Assembly: GCA_022414725.1 (NCBI GenBank)
Contig: CM039464.1
Span: 2,779,364-2,843,363, forward strand
Source of the DNA: Microglena sp. YARC
Lineage: Eukaryota > Chlorophyta > Chlorophyceae > Chlamydomonadales > Chlamydomonadaceae
Direction of reading: 5' to 3'
DNA: 64,000 nucleotides
How positions within the stretch are numbered: position 1 is the stretch's first letter; each line of letters opens with the position of its first letter. The notes beneath the pieces were generated by a model. That model was not told the origin of the DNA, ran no database searches, and saw nothing but the letters and a program-made list of their open reading frames with translations. The position numbers and the translations under genes are program-made. Positions 23,278 through 34,938 of this stretch are shown one piece after another.

Positions 23278-23538
23278 ATGGCGCTTGGGCTCATTGTCTA
23301 CAAGCAGTTGCTTCTTCAGGCCACTATGATGCCTCACCAGCAACCAATTTTATATGCCAGAAGAGCAGCGGACACTGCCACTCAGCGAGCAAGGCAAGCT
23401 CTGGAGAACGACAAGGACAGGGGCCATGTAAACCGGGGTTGCCGTTTAGCCACCTTGACTTTTGACCACAGTCCAACAGTTGCAGAAGCTGTTGCACCTA
23501 ATATGCAAATCTTGCTCAAGAATACCTTTCAGCGGTGA
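23278..23538 (+). CDS. Unrecognised ORF, 86 codons
   Basis: ATG-to-stop frame of 86 codons, rich in Ala, Gln and Arg (QQPILYARRAADTATQRAR and TLTFDHSPTVAEAVAP are typical stretches). Base use is more even than in the repeats around it, which suggests a coding or formerly coding stretch. A second frame (about 23500-23620) reads ANLAQEYLSAVINGFSVNTT and could be its continuation after a frameshift. I recognise no domain. It may be a transposable-element remnant or an early exon. Confidence 0.25.
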   Translation: MALGLIVYKQLLLQATMMPHQQPILYARRAADTATQRARQALENDKDRGHVNRGCRLATLTFDHSPTVAEAVAPNMQILLKNTFQR

Positions 23539-23539
23539 T

Positions 23540-24525
23540 AAATGGATTTTCGGTCAACACCACTGGCCCGACTGAGCAAATGCGCCTGAAGAACAAACTT
23601 CATGTATGTAGCTTTGCGTTCGCGCAGGCATGGTCTTCACTGCGGGGTCGATAGCTATGCAAGCGTTTGCAGGTTCTTGGGGGAGGGTCGAGGGTGGCCC
23701 ACCCTGCGTGGCCCACGCAGCATGGGGATGGCTGTGTTTGTGTGGGTGTGGGTGGGTGAGGGGCAGGAAAAGGTTGGGGAATGTAGGGGATAATTTGTGT
23801 TTCTCTTTTGGGCTGGGTGGTGGTAGGGGGTAGGGGGAGAAAGAGAGCGTGTGTCAAGGGGGTGGGGGTGGGGGGCAGGAAGATTTAGGGCAAAGTAGGG
23901 GATCATGTAGGCCCTGGGGGGGGGGGGGAGAGTAGGGAAGGGGAGGGGCCATGTGTAATGTATTTTTTGTTTTGATGGGGGGGATATTTTGACGGTGTGG
24001 GTACATACAAGGGTGTTACCCATTCTGTATCCCAGACCAGGACCAATGACCCGGGTGGGGGGTGGCCAACTGCCACACGGGCTACCGTACTAGTGTGTCC
24101 ATGTAACCCTACTAGTCTACTTCCCAGTTATGAGCTGCTTCCTTATAAATTCATGATGGTCGGATCAGACACAATTGCCACAAAAGTCAGTGGGATGCAT
24201 AACAACACTCTCCTGAACAAATAGCATTTTTGTGGGTTGTATTGGCTAACTTTTGCTAAATTAGTTCAGCCCTAATAGAGCTAATTTATAATTGTTCTCT
24301 ATTAGACCTAATTTGCTCCGCAATTGGCCCTAAACTCCGAACGCTAATCATTTTACTTCTTTCCCTTTTCCCCATTATCTATTTGTTTATTTATTTATTT
24401 ATCTTTTTAAACTTTGTTAGTGAATTAGTTATATATATATTTATGTATGTATTTATCTATTTATTTATTTATTTCCCTTTCTTTTCCTTTCTTTTCCTTC
24501 ATTTATTTGTTTGTTTTATCGTGTC
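23540..24525. other. Non-coding G-rich stretch then AT-rich intron-like sequence
   Basis: 23680-24000 is G-rich (GGGTGGGGG and similar, with a run of nine or more G at 23918). 24240-24340 has a short repeat with CTAATTTAGC/TTAGGCCTAATT blocks that recurs at 24710-24800 and, reversed, at 55430-55500. No gene recognised. Confidence 0.4.
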
Positions 24526-25229
24526 TCCTGTGCTTCTTGCAACTCAAGGTCAACAAGGAGCAACCAATTGGGCTGTGTTTGAATGCGTACTGCTTAGGAT
24601 GTAAGTAGCCACTGTGTTTTAATGCGTAGTGCTTCTGATGGAAGTAGCCACTGTTGCATAATGCGTACTGCTAAGGATGGAGGGCACCTTTTCTGTTTTG
24701 TTTTGCAAAGTTTGGCTAAATTAGTTAGCCTTAATATGGCTAATTTATTTATTTTCACTATTAGGCCTAATTAGCGATCGACCCTAAGCTAAGAACCCTA
24801 ATCATTTTGCTTATTTTCCTTATCGTAGCTTATGTGCTTCTTGTTACTCAAGGTCAACAAAGAACAATTTTGAGATTTGTTTTTGTTTAATTAATTTACA
24901 AATGTATTTATTTGTTTATTTCTGTATTTATTCATGTATTTATTTATTTACCTTTATTTTAGCGCGCCTCCTGTGCTTCTTGAAACTCCAGGTCAACAAG
25001 GAACAACTAATTGGGCTGCGTTTATTTATTTATGTATTTATTTATTTATTTCCCTTTATTTGCTTTATTTCCTTTCCCTTATCTCGTCTTCTGTGCTTCT
25101 TGCTACTCCAGGTCAACAAGGAACAACTAATTGGGCTGTATTTAAATGTGTGTGTGTGTATGTATGTGTGTGTGTAAATCACTCTTCTTATTTTACTTAT
25201 CCTTACTTCTGTGCTTCTTGCAACTCAAG
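24526..25229 (+). repeat. Ladder of partial copies of GH5 exon 1 (acceptor + first codons)
   Basis: CTTCTTGCAACTCAAG|GTCAACAAGGAACAAC and continuation to TTGGGCTG occurs at about 24536, 24840, 24977, 25096 and finally 25213, where the true exon continues. Each copy has the acceptor AG and about 25-30 nt of exon, then falls back into intron-like (TTTA)n or (GT)n sequence. All copies keep AG followed directly by GT. Confidence 0.85.
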
Positions 25230-25479
25230 GTCAACAAGGAACAACTAATTGGGCTGGCGCGAACAGCTATTACTTGCACGCCCTGGTAGCCAGCGAGCAA
25301 GCCAAGGTGTTGGACGCGATGCAGAGCGCGGGATGGAGGTCATCCGCATCTTCATCAATCGCATCGATGCAGGAGCGAAGGGCTCAAACTGCGTCACAGT
25401 GCCAGACCTGGAAGATACTCGTGTGGGGGCTCCCTATAATGACACCATCCTCAACGCGATCGATGCCCTCATGGTTCAG
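25230..25479 (+). CDS. GH5 gene, exon 1 recognised (N-terminal part, frameshifted)
   Basis: Starts after CTCAAG and ends in GGTTCAG|GTGAGG. Reads [20 protein letters not shown] up to the Gly of QSAG, then must shift by one base (one missing) to continue [20 protein letters not shown] to ALMVQ. Both halves match one domain, so the missing base is either a sequencing error or a recent null mutation. Exon ends in phase 0. Confidence 0.75.
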
Positions 25480-28400
25480 GTGAGGCTTTGGTCTTCCTCC
25501 ACTAGTGGTGCCCAGGTGAGGGGTGCACTCATGGGTAAAATGACTGCACACACACGCACACGCACACACACACACACACACATACACACAAAAGGCTTTA
25601 AGAGGCTGTATGGGGGAAATACTATTTTCCTCCTCCACTAGTGGTGCCCAAGTTTGCGCCAAGAACAAAGCAATCGCACCAGAGTCTAGTAGTAGCGATT
25701 TGTGTCGAATTGGGTTCTTTCTAGCGATCTGGGTCTGGGTGCAGGAATCTCAAATCGGATCTCATATAGCGATTTGCTCGCCCAAAACGGGGTCAAAACT
25801 AGCGATCGCTATATATAGCGGGAAAAAAAATCACTGCAACATACGTGAGAGTATGGCCCCTTACGCTGTTTGACGACCTTGATCGCCTATCACACGTATT
25901 GGGTGCACCCACAGGTAAAATAGTGGTAATGGGTGGGGCGGTGGTTGGGTGGGAGTTTTTTTTTATTTTGGGTTAATGGGTGAGGTGGTGGTGGTGCCCA
26001 GGGGTGCACCCATGGGTAAAAGAGTGGTAATGGGTTGGGTGGGGGTTGGGTGGGAGGGGGCTGTTGATTGTTTTGAAGGTTATGGGTGATGTGGTGGTGG
26101 TGCCCAGGGTTGCACCCACTGGTAATATAACCATGACAAGTAGACCATCGTTTTAGCCTAATAACAACAACAACCGGTAAATCAACTGGTGACTTACCCT
26201 TTAAAAGCGATGACAACCACTAGTGGTGTAACGGTATGGCTCTGTATATGTACTAGAGAATGAGAACGCGGACATCATATGAACTCCTTTGCCGAATGTT
26301 GCCATGGTGTAACGATTCTGATCCGTTACAAGTGTAACGATTCTGATCCGTTACAAGTGTAACGATTCTGATCCGTTACAAGTGTAACGATTCTGATCCG
26401 TTACAAGTGTAACGATTCTGATCCGTTACAAGTGTAACGATTCTGATCTGTTACAAGTGTAACGATTCTGATCCGTTACAAGTGTAACGATTCTGATCCG
26501 TTACAAGTGTAACGATTCTGATCCGTTACAGGTGTAACGATTCTGATCCGTTACAAGTGGTGCCCAGCCCTAAAACCCACTGTTCCCTGGGCCCTGCCCT
26601 TCATCTAAACCCTATACCCACTGTACCCCATATCCCTGCCCTTCAGCTAAAGCCTGAACTCAAAGTACCTAAGCCCTGCCCTTCAGCTAAACACTGAACC
26701 CACTGTTCCCTGGGCCCTGCCCTACATCTAAACCCTAAACCCACTGTACCCCATATCCCTGCCCTTCATCTAAACCCTGAACTCACAGTACCTAAGCCCT
26801 GCCCTTCAGCTAAACACTGAACTAACCGTTCCCTGGGCCCTGCCCTTCATCTAAACCCTAAAACCACTGTACCCCATATCCCTGCCCTTCATCTAAACCC
26901 TGAACTCACCGTACCCTGAGCCCTGCCCTCCAGTTAAACCCTGAACTCAACATATCCCGATCCCTGCCCTTCAGCTAAACCCTGAACTTACCTTACTCTG
27001 AGCCCTGCCCTCCAGTTAAACCCTGAACTCACCGTACCCTGAGCCCTGCCCTCCAGTTAAACCCTGAACTTAACATATCCCGATCCCTGCCCTTCAGCTA
27101 AACCCTGAACTTACCGTACTCTGAGCCCTGCCCTCCAGTTAAACCCTGAACTCACCGTACTCTGAGCCCTGCCCTCCAGTTAAACCCTGAACTCACCGTA
27201 CTCTGAGCCCTGCCCTCCAGTTAAACCCTGAACTCACCGAACCCTGAGCCCTGTCCTTCAGCTAAACCCTGAACTCAATGAAGACTGCTACCTCAGGTCT
27301 TTAGCATATCCCCGATCCCTGATGATGCAAGTCATCAAGAGAAAGATGAAGCTAATAATTGCCTTGCATGACCACTACCTCAGGTCTAAAGCAAAGGTGC
27401 ATAGAATGCATCTCAAACCCCGAACCCTGAACCTTGGACCCTGAACCCTGAACCCTGAACCCGACGATCCCTGATGATGCAGGTCATCAAGAGAAAGATG
27501 AAGCTGATAAATGCTATGCATGACCACTACCTCAGGTCTTAAGCATAGGCGCATAGAATGCATCGTGAACCCTGAACCCTGAACTCACCGATCCCTGATA
27601 ACACAGGTGGTCAAGAGAAATATGAAGCTAATAATTGCTATGCATGACCGCTACCTCAGGTCTTAAGCATAGAGTGCATCACGGACCCTGAACCCTGTAG
27701 CCTGAACCCTAAACCCTGAACCCTGAACCCTGAACCCTGAACCCTGAACCCCCCTCCCCCATGGCACAGGTGGTTCAGAGAAAGATGAAGCTGATAATTG
27801 CCATGCATGACCGCTACTCTCTGGGCTATTGGGGAAGAGACGGTTATGTAACGGTAAGCACTGCAAAATTGAAGGGGTCTTGATATTTCCTCAACTTTAT
27901 ACACAAATTCCCTATTTTGATCCTTGATTCTATTTTGTTACTTGATTCTATTTTGATCCTTCTTCTGCACCGATTTCTGCCCCTCATTAAGGGGGGTCTT
28001 CTGCGCCTCATTAAGGGGGGCCTTCTGCACCGATTTTGCCCCTCATTAAGGGGGGTCTTCTGCGCCTCATTTAAGGGGGGCCTTCTGCACCGATTTTCTG
28101 CCCCTCATTAAGGGGGGTCTTCTGCGCCTCATTAAGGGGGGCCTTCTGCACCGATTTCTGCCCCTCATTAAGGGGGGTCTTCTGCGCCTCATTAAGGGGG
28201 GCCTTCTGCACCGATTTCTGCCCCTCATTAAGGGGGGTCTTCTGCGCCTCATTAAGGGGGGCCTTCTGCACCAATTTCTGCCCTCATTAAGGGGGGTCTT
28301 CTGCGCCTCATTAAGGGGGGCCTTCTGCACCGATTTCTGCCCCTCATTAAGGGGGGTCTTCTGCGCCTCATTAAGGGGGGCCTTGTGCACCGATTTCTGC

Positions 28401-31400
28401 CCCTCATTAAGGGGGGTCTTCTGCGCCCTTTTCTGCCCCTGATTTAGGGGGCCTTCTGCACCATTTTCTGCGCCTCATTAAGGGGGGTCTTCTGCGCCCT
28501 TTTCTGCCCCTGATTTAGGGGGTCTTCTGCGCCCTTTTCTGCCCCTGATTTAGGGGGCCTTCTGCGCCCTTTTCTGCCCCTCATTAAGGGGGGTCTTCTG
28601 CGCCCTTTTCTGCCCCTGATTTAGGGGGCCTTCTGCACCTTTTTCTGCCCCCTCATTATGGGTGTTCTTCTGAACCTTTCCGGCACCCCTATGGCACCTG
28701 TCTAACCCATAATGCACTCGTACAAGCCAAATTAAAGAGTGCTGCAGACCCCCCAAATTTTCAGCGGAGGCACATAATCGCAGCAGTATGTGTGACTGAC
28801 ACTCCACCTGCAGTATGGGGGTCCTCGGCACTCTTTCGGCACCCCTATGGCACCTCTCTCAGCCATAGTGCACACGTACAAGCCAAATTAAAGAGTGCCG
28901 ACCCCCCCCTAAATTTGCAGTGGGGGTGCATGATCGCAGCAGTATGTGGGACTGGCAGTGCACCTGTGTTATGGGGGTCTTTGGCACCCTTTCTGCCCTG
29001 TGGCACCTCTCTCAGCCATAGTGCACCCGTATAAGCCAAATTAAAGAGTGCCGAAAAAACCCCGAATTTGCAGTGGAGGTGCATGATTGAAGCAGTGTGG
29101 GGGGGGCTGACTCTGCACCAGTATGGGGGTCCTAGGCACCCTTTCTGCCCTGTGGAACCTCTCTAATTTTTGGGCATGGTATCTAATTTCCCATTGACCT
29201 CCACTTTTCACACTTGCCGACTGCGTGCAGAAGTACAACATATCCCCTACCACAACCAGTGCATTTTTGTTGTTATTTTACCAGTGATATTGCACACCTT
29301 GCCCTCCACTTTTCACACCTGCTGACTGCGTGCAGAAGAACAATATACCCACTACCAACGCATGCAGAAGTACAACATACCCTCTTCAAGGTGGGGACAG
29401 CGTTCGGCCACGCTTGCAGACCTGGCATTTACTGAGCCCACTCCCTTGTTATGAGGCATGGTCTCTAATTTCCCATAAACCTCCACTTTCCACACCTGTC
29501 GACTGCTTGCAGAAGGACAACATATTCCCTACCACAACCAGTGCATTTTTGGCGGAGCCCCCCCTTCTGGGGGGCGGGAGCCCCCAGAGTTACCCATTTG
29601 TCCGTCCAACCATCCATCCATCCATCCATCCATCCATCCATCCATCCATCCATCCATCCATCCATCCATCCATCCATCCATCCATCCATCTGACCGTGAT
29701 GAAGCCCGACACGTCAGCCAATGGCCTCGTAACTAACTCGCTTCCGTTGCCCCCTGTCGCTCCCTCGCGATCACTCTCCGCCAATTTTAGCGTCCCAGGC
29801 AACGCTGCATCGATCTTGTTGTTGTTACTTTACCAGTGCTATTGCTTACCTTGACCCTCACTTTTCACACCTACCGACTGCATGCAGAAGTACAACATAT
29901 CCCCTACCACAACCAGTGCATTTTTGTTGATATTTTACCAGTGCTATCGCACACCTTGCCCTCCACTTTCCACACCTGCCGACGGCATGCAGAAGTACAA
30001 CATATCCCCTACCACAACCAGTGCAGTTTTGTTGTTAATTTACCAGTGATATCGCACACCGTGCCCTCCACTTTCCACACCTGCCGACGGCATGCAGAAG
30101 TACAACATATCCCCTACCACAACCAGTGCATTTTTGTTGATATTTTACCAGTGCTATCGCACACCTTGCCCTCCACTTTCCACACCTGCCGACGGCATGC
30201 AGAAGTACAACATATCCCCTACTACAACCAGTGCATTTTTGTTGATATTTTACCAGTGCTATCGCACACCTTGCCCTCCACTTTTCACACCTGCCGACGG
30301 CATGCAGAAGTACAACATATCCACTCCCTCGTTATGGGGCATGGTCTCTTATTTTATATTGCGCACCTTGCCCTCCACTTTTCACACCTGCTGACTGCAT
30401 GCAGAAGTACAACATATCCACTCCCTCGTTATGGGGCATGGTCTCTTATTTTATATTGCGCACCTTGACCTCCACTTTTCACACCTGCCGACTGCATGCA
30501 GAAGTGCAATATACCCACCACCGAGGCTTGCAATACCGATACAGCGGCCAACAACATCATCCCGTTCTACAACAACCCTGCAGCAGCTGCTGACATGGAC
30601 AGGCGCTTTGCACACATCCTGGATCACCGGAATTTCGGGGCATGGTCTATAATTTTCCATTAACCTCTACTTTTCACACCTGCTCACTGCATGCAGAAGT
30701 ACAACATACCCACTACCAACGCACCTGGTACTGAGGCTGGTGCAGCGGCCAACAACACCATCCCGTTCTACAACAACCCTGCAGCAGCTGCTGACATGGA
30801 CAGGCGCTTTGCACACATCCTGGATCACCGGAATTTCGGGGCATGGTCTCTAATTTTCCATTAACCTCCACTTTTCACACCTGCGTACTGCATGCAGAAG
30901 TACAACATACCCACTACCAACGCACCCGGTACCGAGGCTGGTGCAGCGGCCAACAACATCATCCCGTTCTACAACAACCCTGCAGCAGCAGCTGACACGG
31001 ACCGGCGCTTTGCACACATCCTGGATCACCGGAATTTTGGGGCATGGTCTATCATTTTCCATTGACCTCTACTTTTCACACCAGCCGATTGCATGCAGTA
31101 TTACAACATACCCACTACCGACGCGCCTTGTACCGAGGCTGGTGTAGCGGCCAACAACATCATCCCGTTCTACAACAACCCTGCAGCAGCAGCAGATATG
31201 GACCGGCGCTTTGCACAGATACTTGATCACTGGAATTTTGGGGCATGGTCTATCATTTTCCATTAACCTCCACTTTTCACACCTGCGTACTGCATGCAGA
31301 AGTACAACATACCCACTATTGATGCGCCCGGTACTGAGGCTGGTGCAGCGGCCAACAACATCATCCCGTTCTACAACGACCCTGCAGCAGCTGCTGACAT

Positions 31401-33693
31401 GGACAGGCGCTTTGCACACATCCTGGATCACCGGAATTTTGGGGCATGGTCTATATCTTCCATTAACCTCCACTTTTCACACCTGCGTACTGCATGCAGA
31501 AGTACAACATACCCACTACTGATGCGCCCGGTACTGAGGCTGGTGCAGCGGCCAACAATATCATCCCGTTCTACAACGACCCTGCAGCAGCAGCTGACAT
31601 GGACAGGCGCTTTGCACACATACTTGATCACCAGAACCCGTTCTTCAACAACCGCCCCTGGAGCTCCCTCTCTGAGGCCATCTTGGGATTCGACATACAA
31701 AATGAAGGCCAGGCACACTCGCCAAATCACGTCATTGCAAATCGTGACTGGATCTGCAGCAGGGCTAAGCTAGTCAAGCCAAAGCTATCGGCAGGCATTC
31801 TGGTAATGACAGGTGAGCTGACTGGAAAATCTGGAAGTGCACTCACACACACACACACCATGACCTCAAAACAACGACATCCAAACCCGCATGCATGCAT
31901 TGATGGGCTTACATAGAGGGGTCAAGCAGCTGCGCTAGTTTGACAGCTTCCACTGCAAATTTGGGTGGTCTCTAGAACCCTTTCTGTACCCATATGGCAC
32001 CCTAATAACCCAGAACACATACTTGTAAGACAGGTGTAAAAAGGGTGACTGATACACAGATAAAAGGGTGACTAAGACCCCCCAAATTTGAAACCCAGAA
32101 CACATACTTGTAAGACAGATAAAAGGGTGACTAAGACCCCACAAATTTGAAGATATCTTCACCTTAGCCAACTGTGGTACCCCCCCCCCCCCCCCCCCCC
32201 CCCTCCCCCCCCTCCCCCTGGGCTTCCACTGCAAATGACGTATTCGTCACTCTTTCTGCACCCCTGGACTATTCGTCACCCTGTCTGCACCCCTACAGCA
32301 ATCTGGCAAGCGACGCGGGAAATTGGCAGAGTGTGCTGGCAACGGAAATGGAGCTGACCAAAGCCTGTGTGTGTGTGGGGGGGGGGGGGTATGTGGGGGG
32401 GTGAAGACTACAGTTGGCAAAGGCGAAGATATCTACAAACACTGCACATTTTGGGGGTCTTCGGAACCCTTTCTGCACCCCTATGGCACCCTTATACACC
32501 CAGAATACACCTTTTTATAGCAATTCAGGGAAGGGACTGGACAAACCGTTTCCGTGAGAACTATTTAGTACTTTGTCGAGAATTTTGGCCTGGAAATCCG
32601 AGAATTCTCGACAATTTGGCCTGGAATTCTCGACAATTCTCGAAGAAGTACGAAACGTTTGTCCAGTTCATCCCCTGAATTGCTATAAGCCAAATTAAAG
32701 GGTGACGAAGACCACCCAAATGTGCATTGTCGTTAGATATCTTCACCTTTGCCAACTTTTGTAAATACCCCCCCCCCCCCCCCCCTTTCCCCCCCCCGCC
32801 CTTGAGCTGTATGCTCCTCTTTTATAATTTATTTTACATGCAATTGCTTTTTTTCATTTGGCAAATCAAAAGTACGGTAGAGTAGGGTAAAAGAATTTGG
32901 CAAGGCAACCAAATTGACAAAGCCACCCAGCAAGCAAATTTGGGGGTCTTCGGCACCAGGGTACTTCCAAGTGCGCGCTGGCGCGCTGCCTTTTTGAGCC
33001 CCACTGCGCGTTCCGCGCAGTTTTTTGTAACCCCCTGTGGGTGCAGCAAGCAATTTTTACGCTTTTTGCACTACAAAGCGCAGTTTTGTTTCAAGTGCAC
33101 TATAGCGCTGGCCAATTTGGTCGATGGAAGTACCCTGTTCAGCCTTTTTGTGTTGCTTCAAATGGTTTATTCTGGGTAAAATGAGAACGCCTGGTGGGGC
33201 GTGGTATTAAAGGAGTCCCATCTTTCGGCGGTAGAGAACGGGCTGCTACTTTACCTGGACAAAGCTACCATGACGGTTGACAGCGGCTGCCAACCCCCTA
33301 AGCGCATCCGTGGTGATTCGAACCTGGCACCTACGTCGTTCAAGGAGCTCAGCCATTGAGCCATTCGTTAAAATGGTGTATTCTGGGTGTATAAGGTGCA
33401 GAAAGGGTGCCGTTGGGTGCAGGGTGCCGTTGGGGTGCAGAAAGGGTGCCGTTGGGGTGCAGGGTGCCGTTGGGGTGCAGAAAGGGTGCCGTTGGGGTGC
33501 AGGGTGCCGTTGGGGTGCAGAAAGGGTGCCGTTGGGGTGCAGAAAGGTTGCCGAAGAAAGACCCCCCAAATTTGCAGTGACAGTCTGTCATGTGACCCTG
33601 CTGCTTCCTCTCTTTTCACTGCTAAAATAACCTCGATAGTTAGACCCTTGTTTTGGCCTAATTACAACAACAACAAACAACAAAAACAACAGC

Positions 33694-33730
<37 letters not shown>

Positions 33731-34901
33731 GCAACAGCAACAGCAACCCGTAAATCAACTGATGCCCTACCCTTTGAAAGTGACCACAACCGGTACATTT
33801 TCGTTGTTATTTTACCAGAGCAATTGCGCACCTTGACCTCCACTTTTCACACATGCTGACTGCATGCTGACCACACACACACACAACATGGATATTTTCA
33901 TTAATGCAGGAGGCGGTGCAGACATCTGGGACTCAGTAATTATAGAGCTCTTTCAATGCCCCGCCATCAACGTCGTTTGCCCCCCACCCCCCAACCCCCC
34001 ACCCACCACCACCACCACCCACACCCCCCCCCCCCACACACACACACACGCACACACACACACAACATGGATATTTTCATTAATGCAGGAGGCGGTGCAG
34101 ACATCTGGGACTCAGTCATTATAAAGCTCTTTCAATGCCCCGCCATCAACGTCGTTTGCCCCCCCCATCACCACCACCACCACCACACACACACACACCC
34201 ACACACACCCACACACGCACACACACACACACACACAACATGGATATTTTCATTAATGCAGGAGGCGGTGCAGACATCTGGGACTCAGTAATTATAGAGC
34301 TCTTTCAATGCCCCGCCATCGACGTCATTTGTGTGCACACATACGGTGATGCCAGCCAGATTTCCAGGGAGCTCCCTGCTGCCATCCAGAATGCAAAGAA
34401 ATATGGCAAGCGGATGATTCTGCAGGAGTTTGGCTCTACTGGCGCTGGCAAGTCCAGCTCCCTGAACTCCAGGATCTTGGCCTCCATGGGTCTGGGCCTG
34501 CCTTGGATGGTGTGGCAGGTAATGATGCCTCCCACACCCCACACACCCCACCCCAACCACCCACCCACCCACCCAACACACACATGCACATGCACGCACA
34601 TTCAAACACTTTTGTGAGCTTGTATTGAGTGGCAAATTACTAAGTGCTTATTACACACGCACAAACTCACACACTCACACACACACACACACATGTAAGC
34701 AGGACACATAACATAACATGTTGGCAAGTCCAGCTCACTGAACTCCAGGATCTTGGCCTCCATGGGCCTGGGCTTGCCTTGGATGGTGTGGCAGGTACTG
34801 ACGCCTCCCCCCCAACACACACACGCACATGCACGCAGCCACGCAAATGCACACATTTCAACATTTGCAAGGTGTTATTGAGTGGCAAATTACAAAGTGC
34901 T

Positions 34902-34938
<37 letters not shown>

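Noticed and set aside
29465..29802. Met-Asp-Gly-Trp repeat protein
   Set aside because: Artefact of the (ATCC)n tract inside a mobile element; the same occurs at 43725-44077.
33315..33324. Functional tRNA genes on the minus strand at 33300-33370 and 38040-38110
   Set aside because: A and B boxes are present, but the acceptor stem and anticodon arm do not pair well, and a shared non-tRNA body follows in each copy; a tRNA-derived SINE explains it better.
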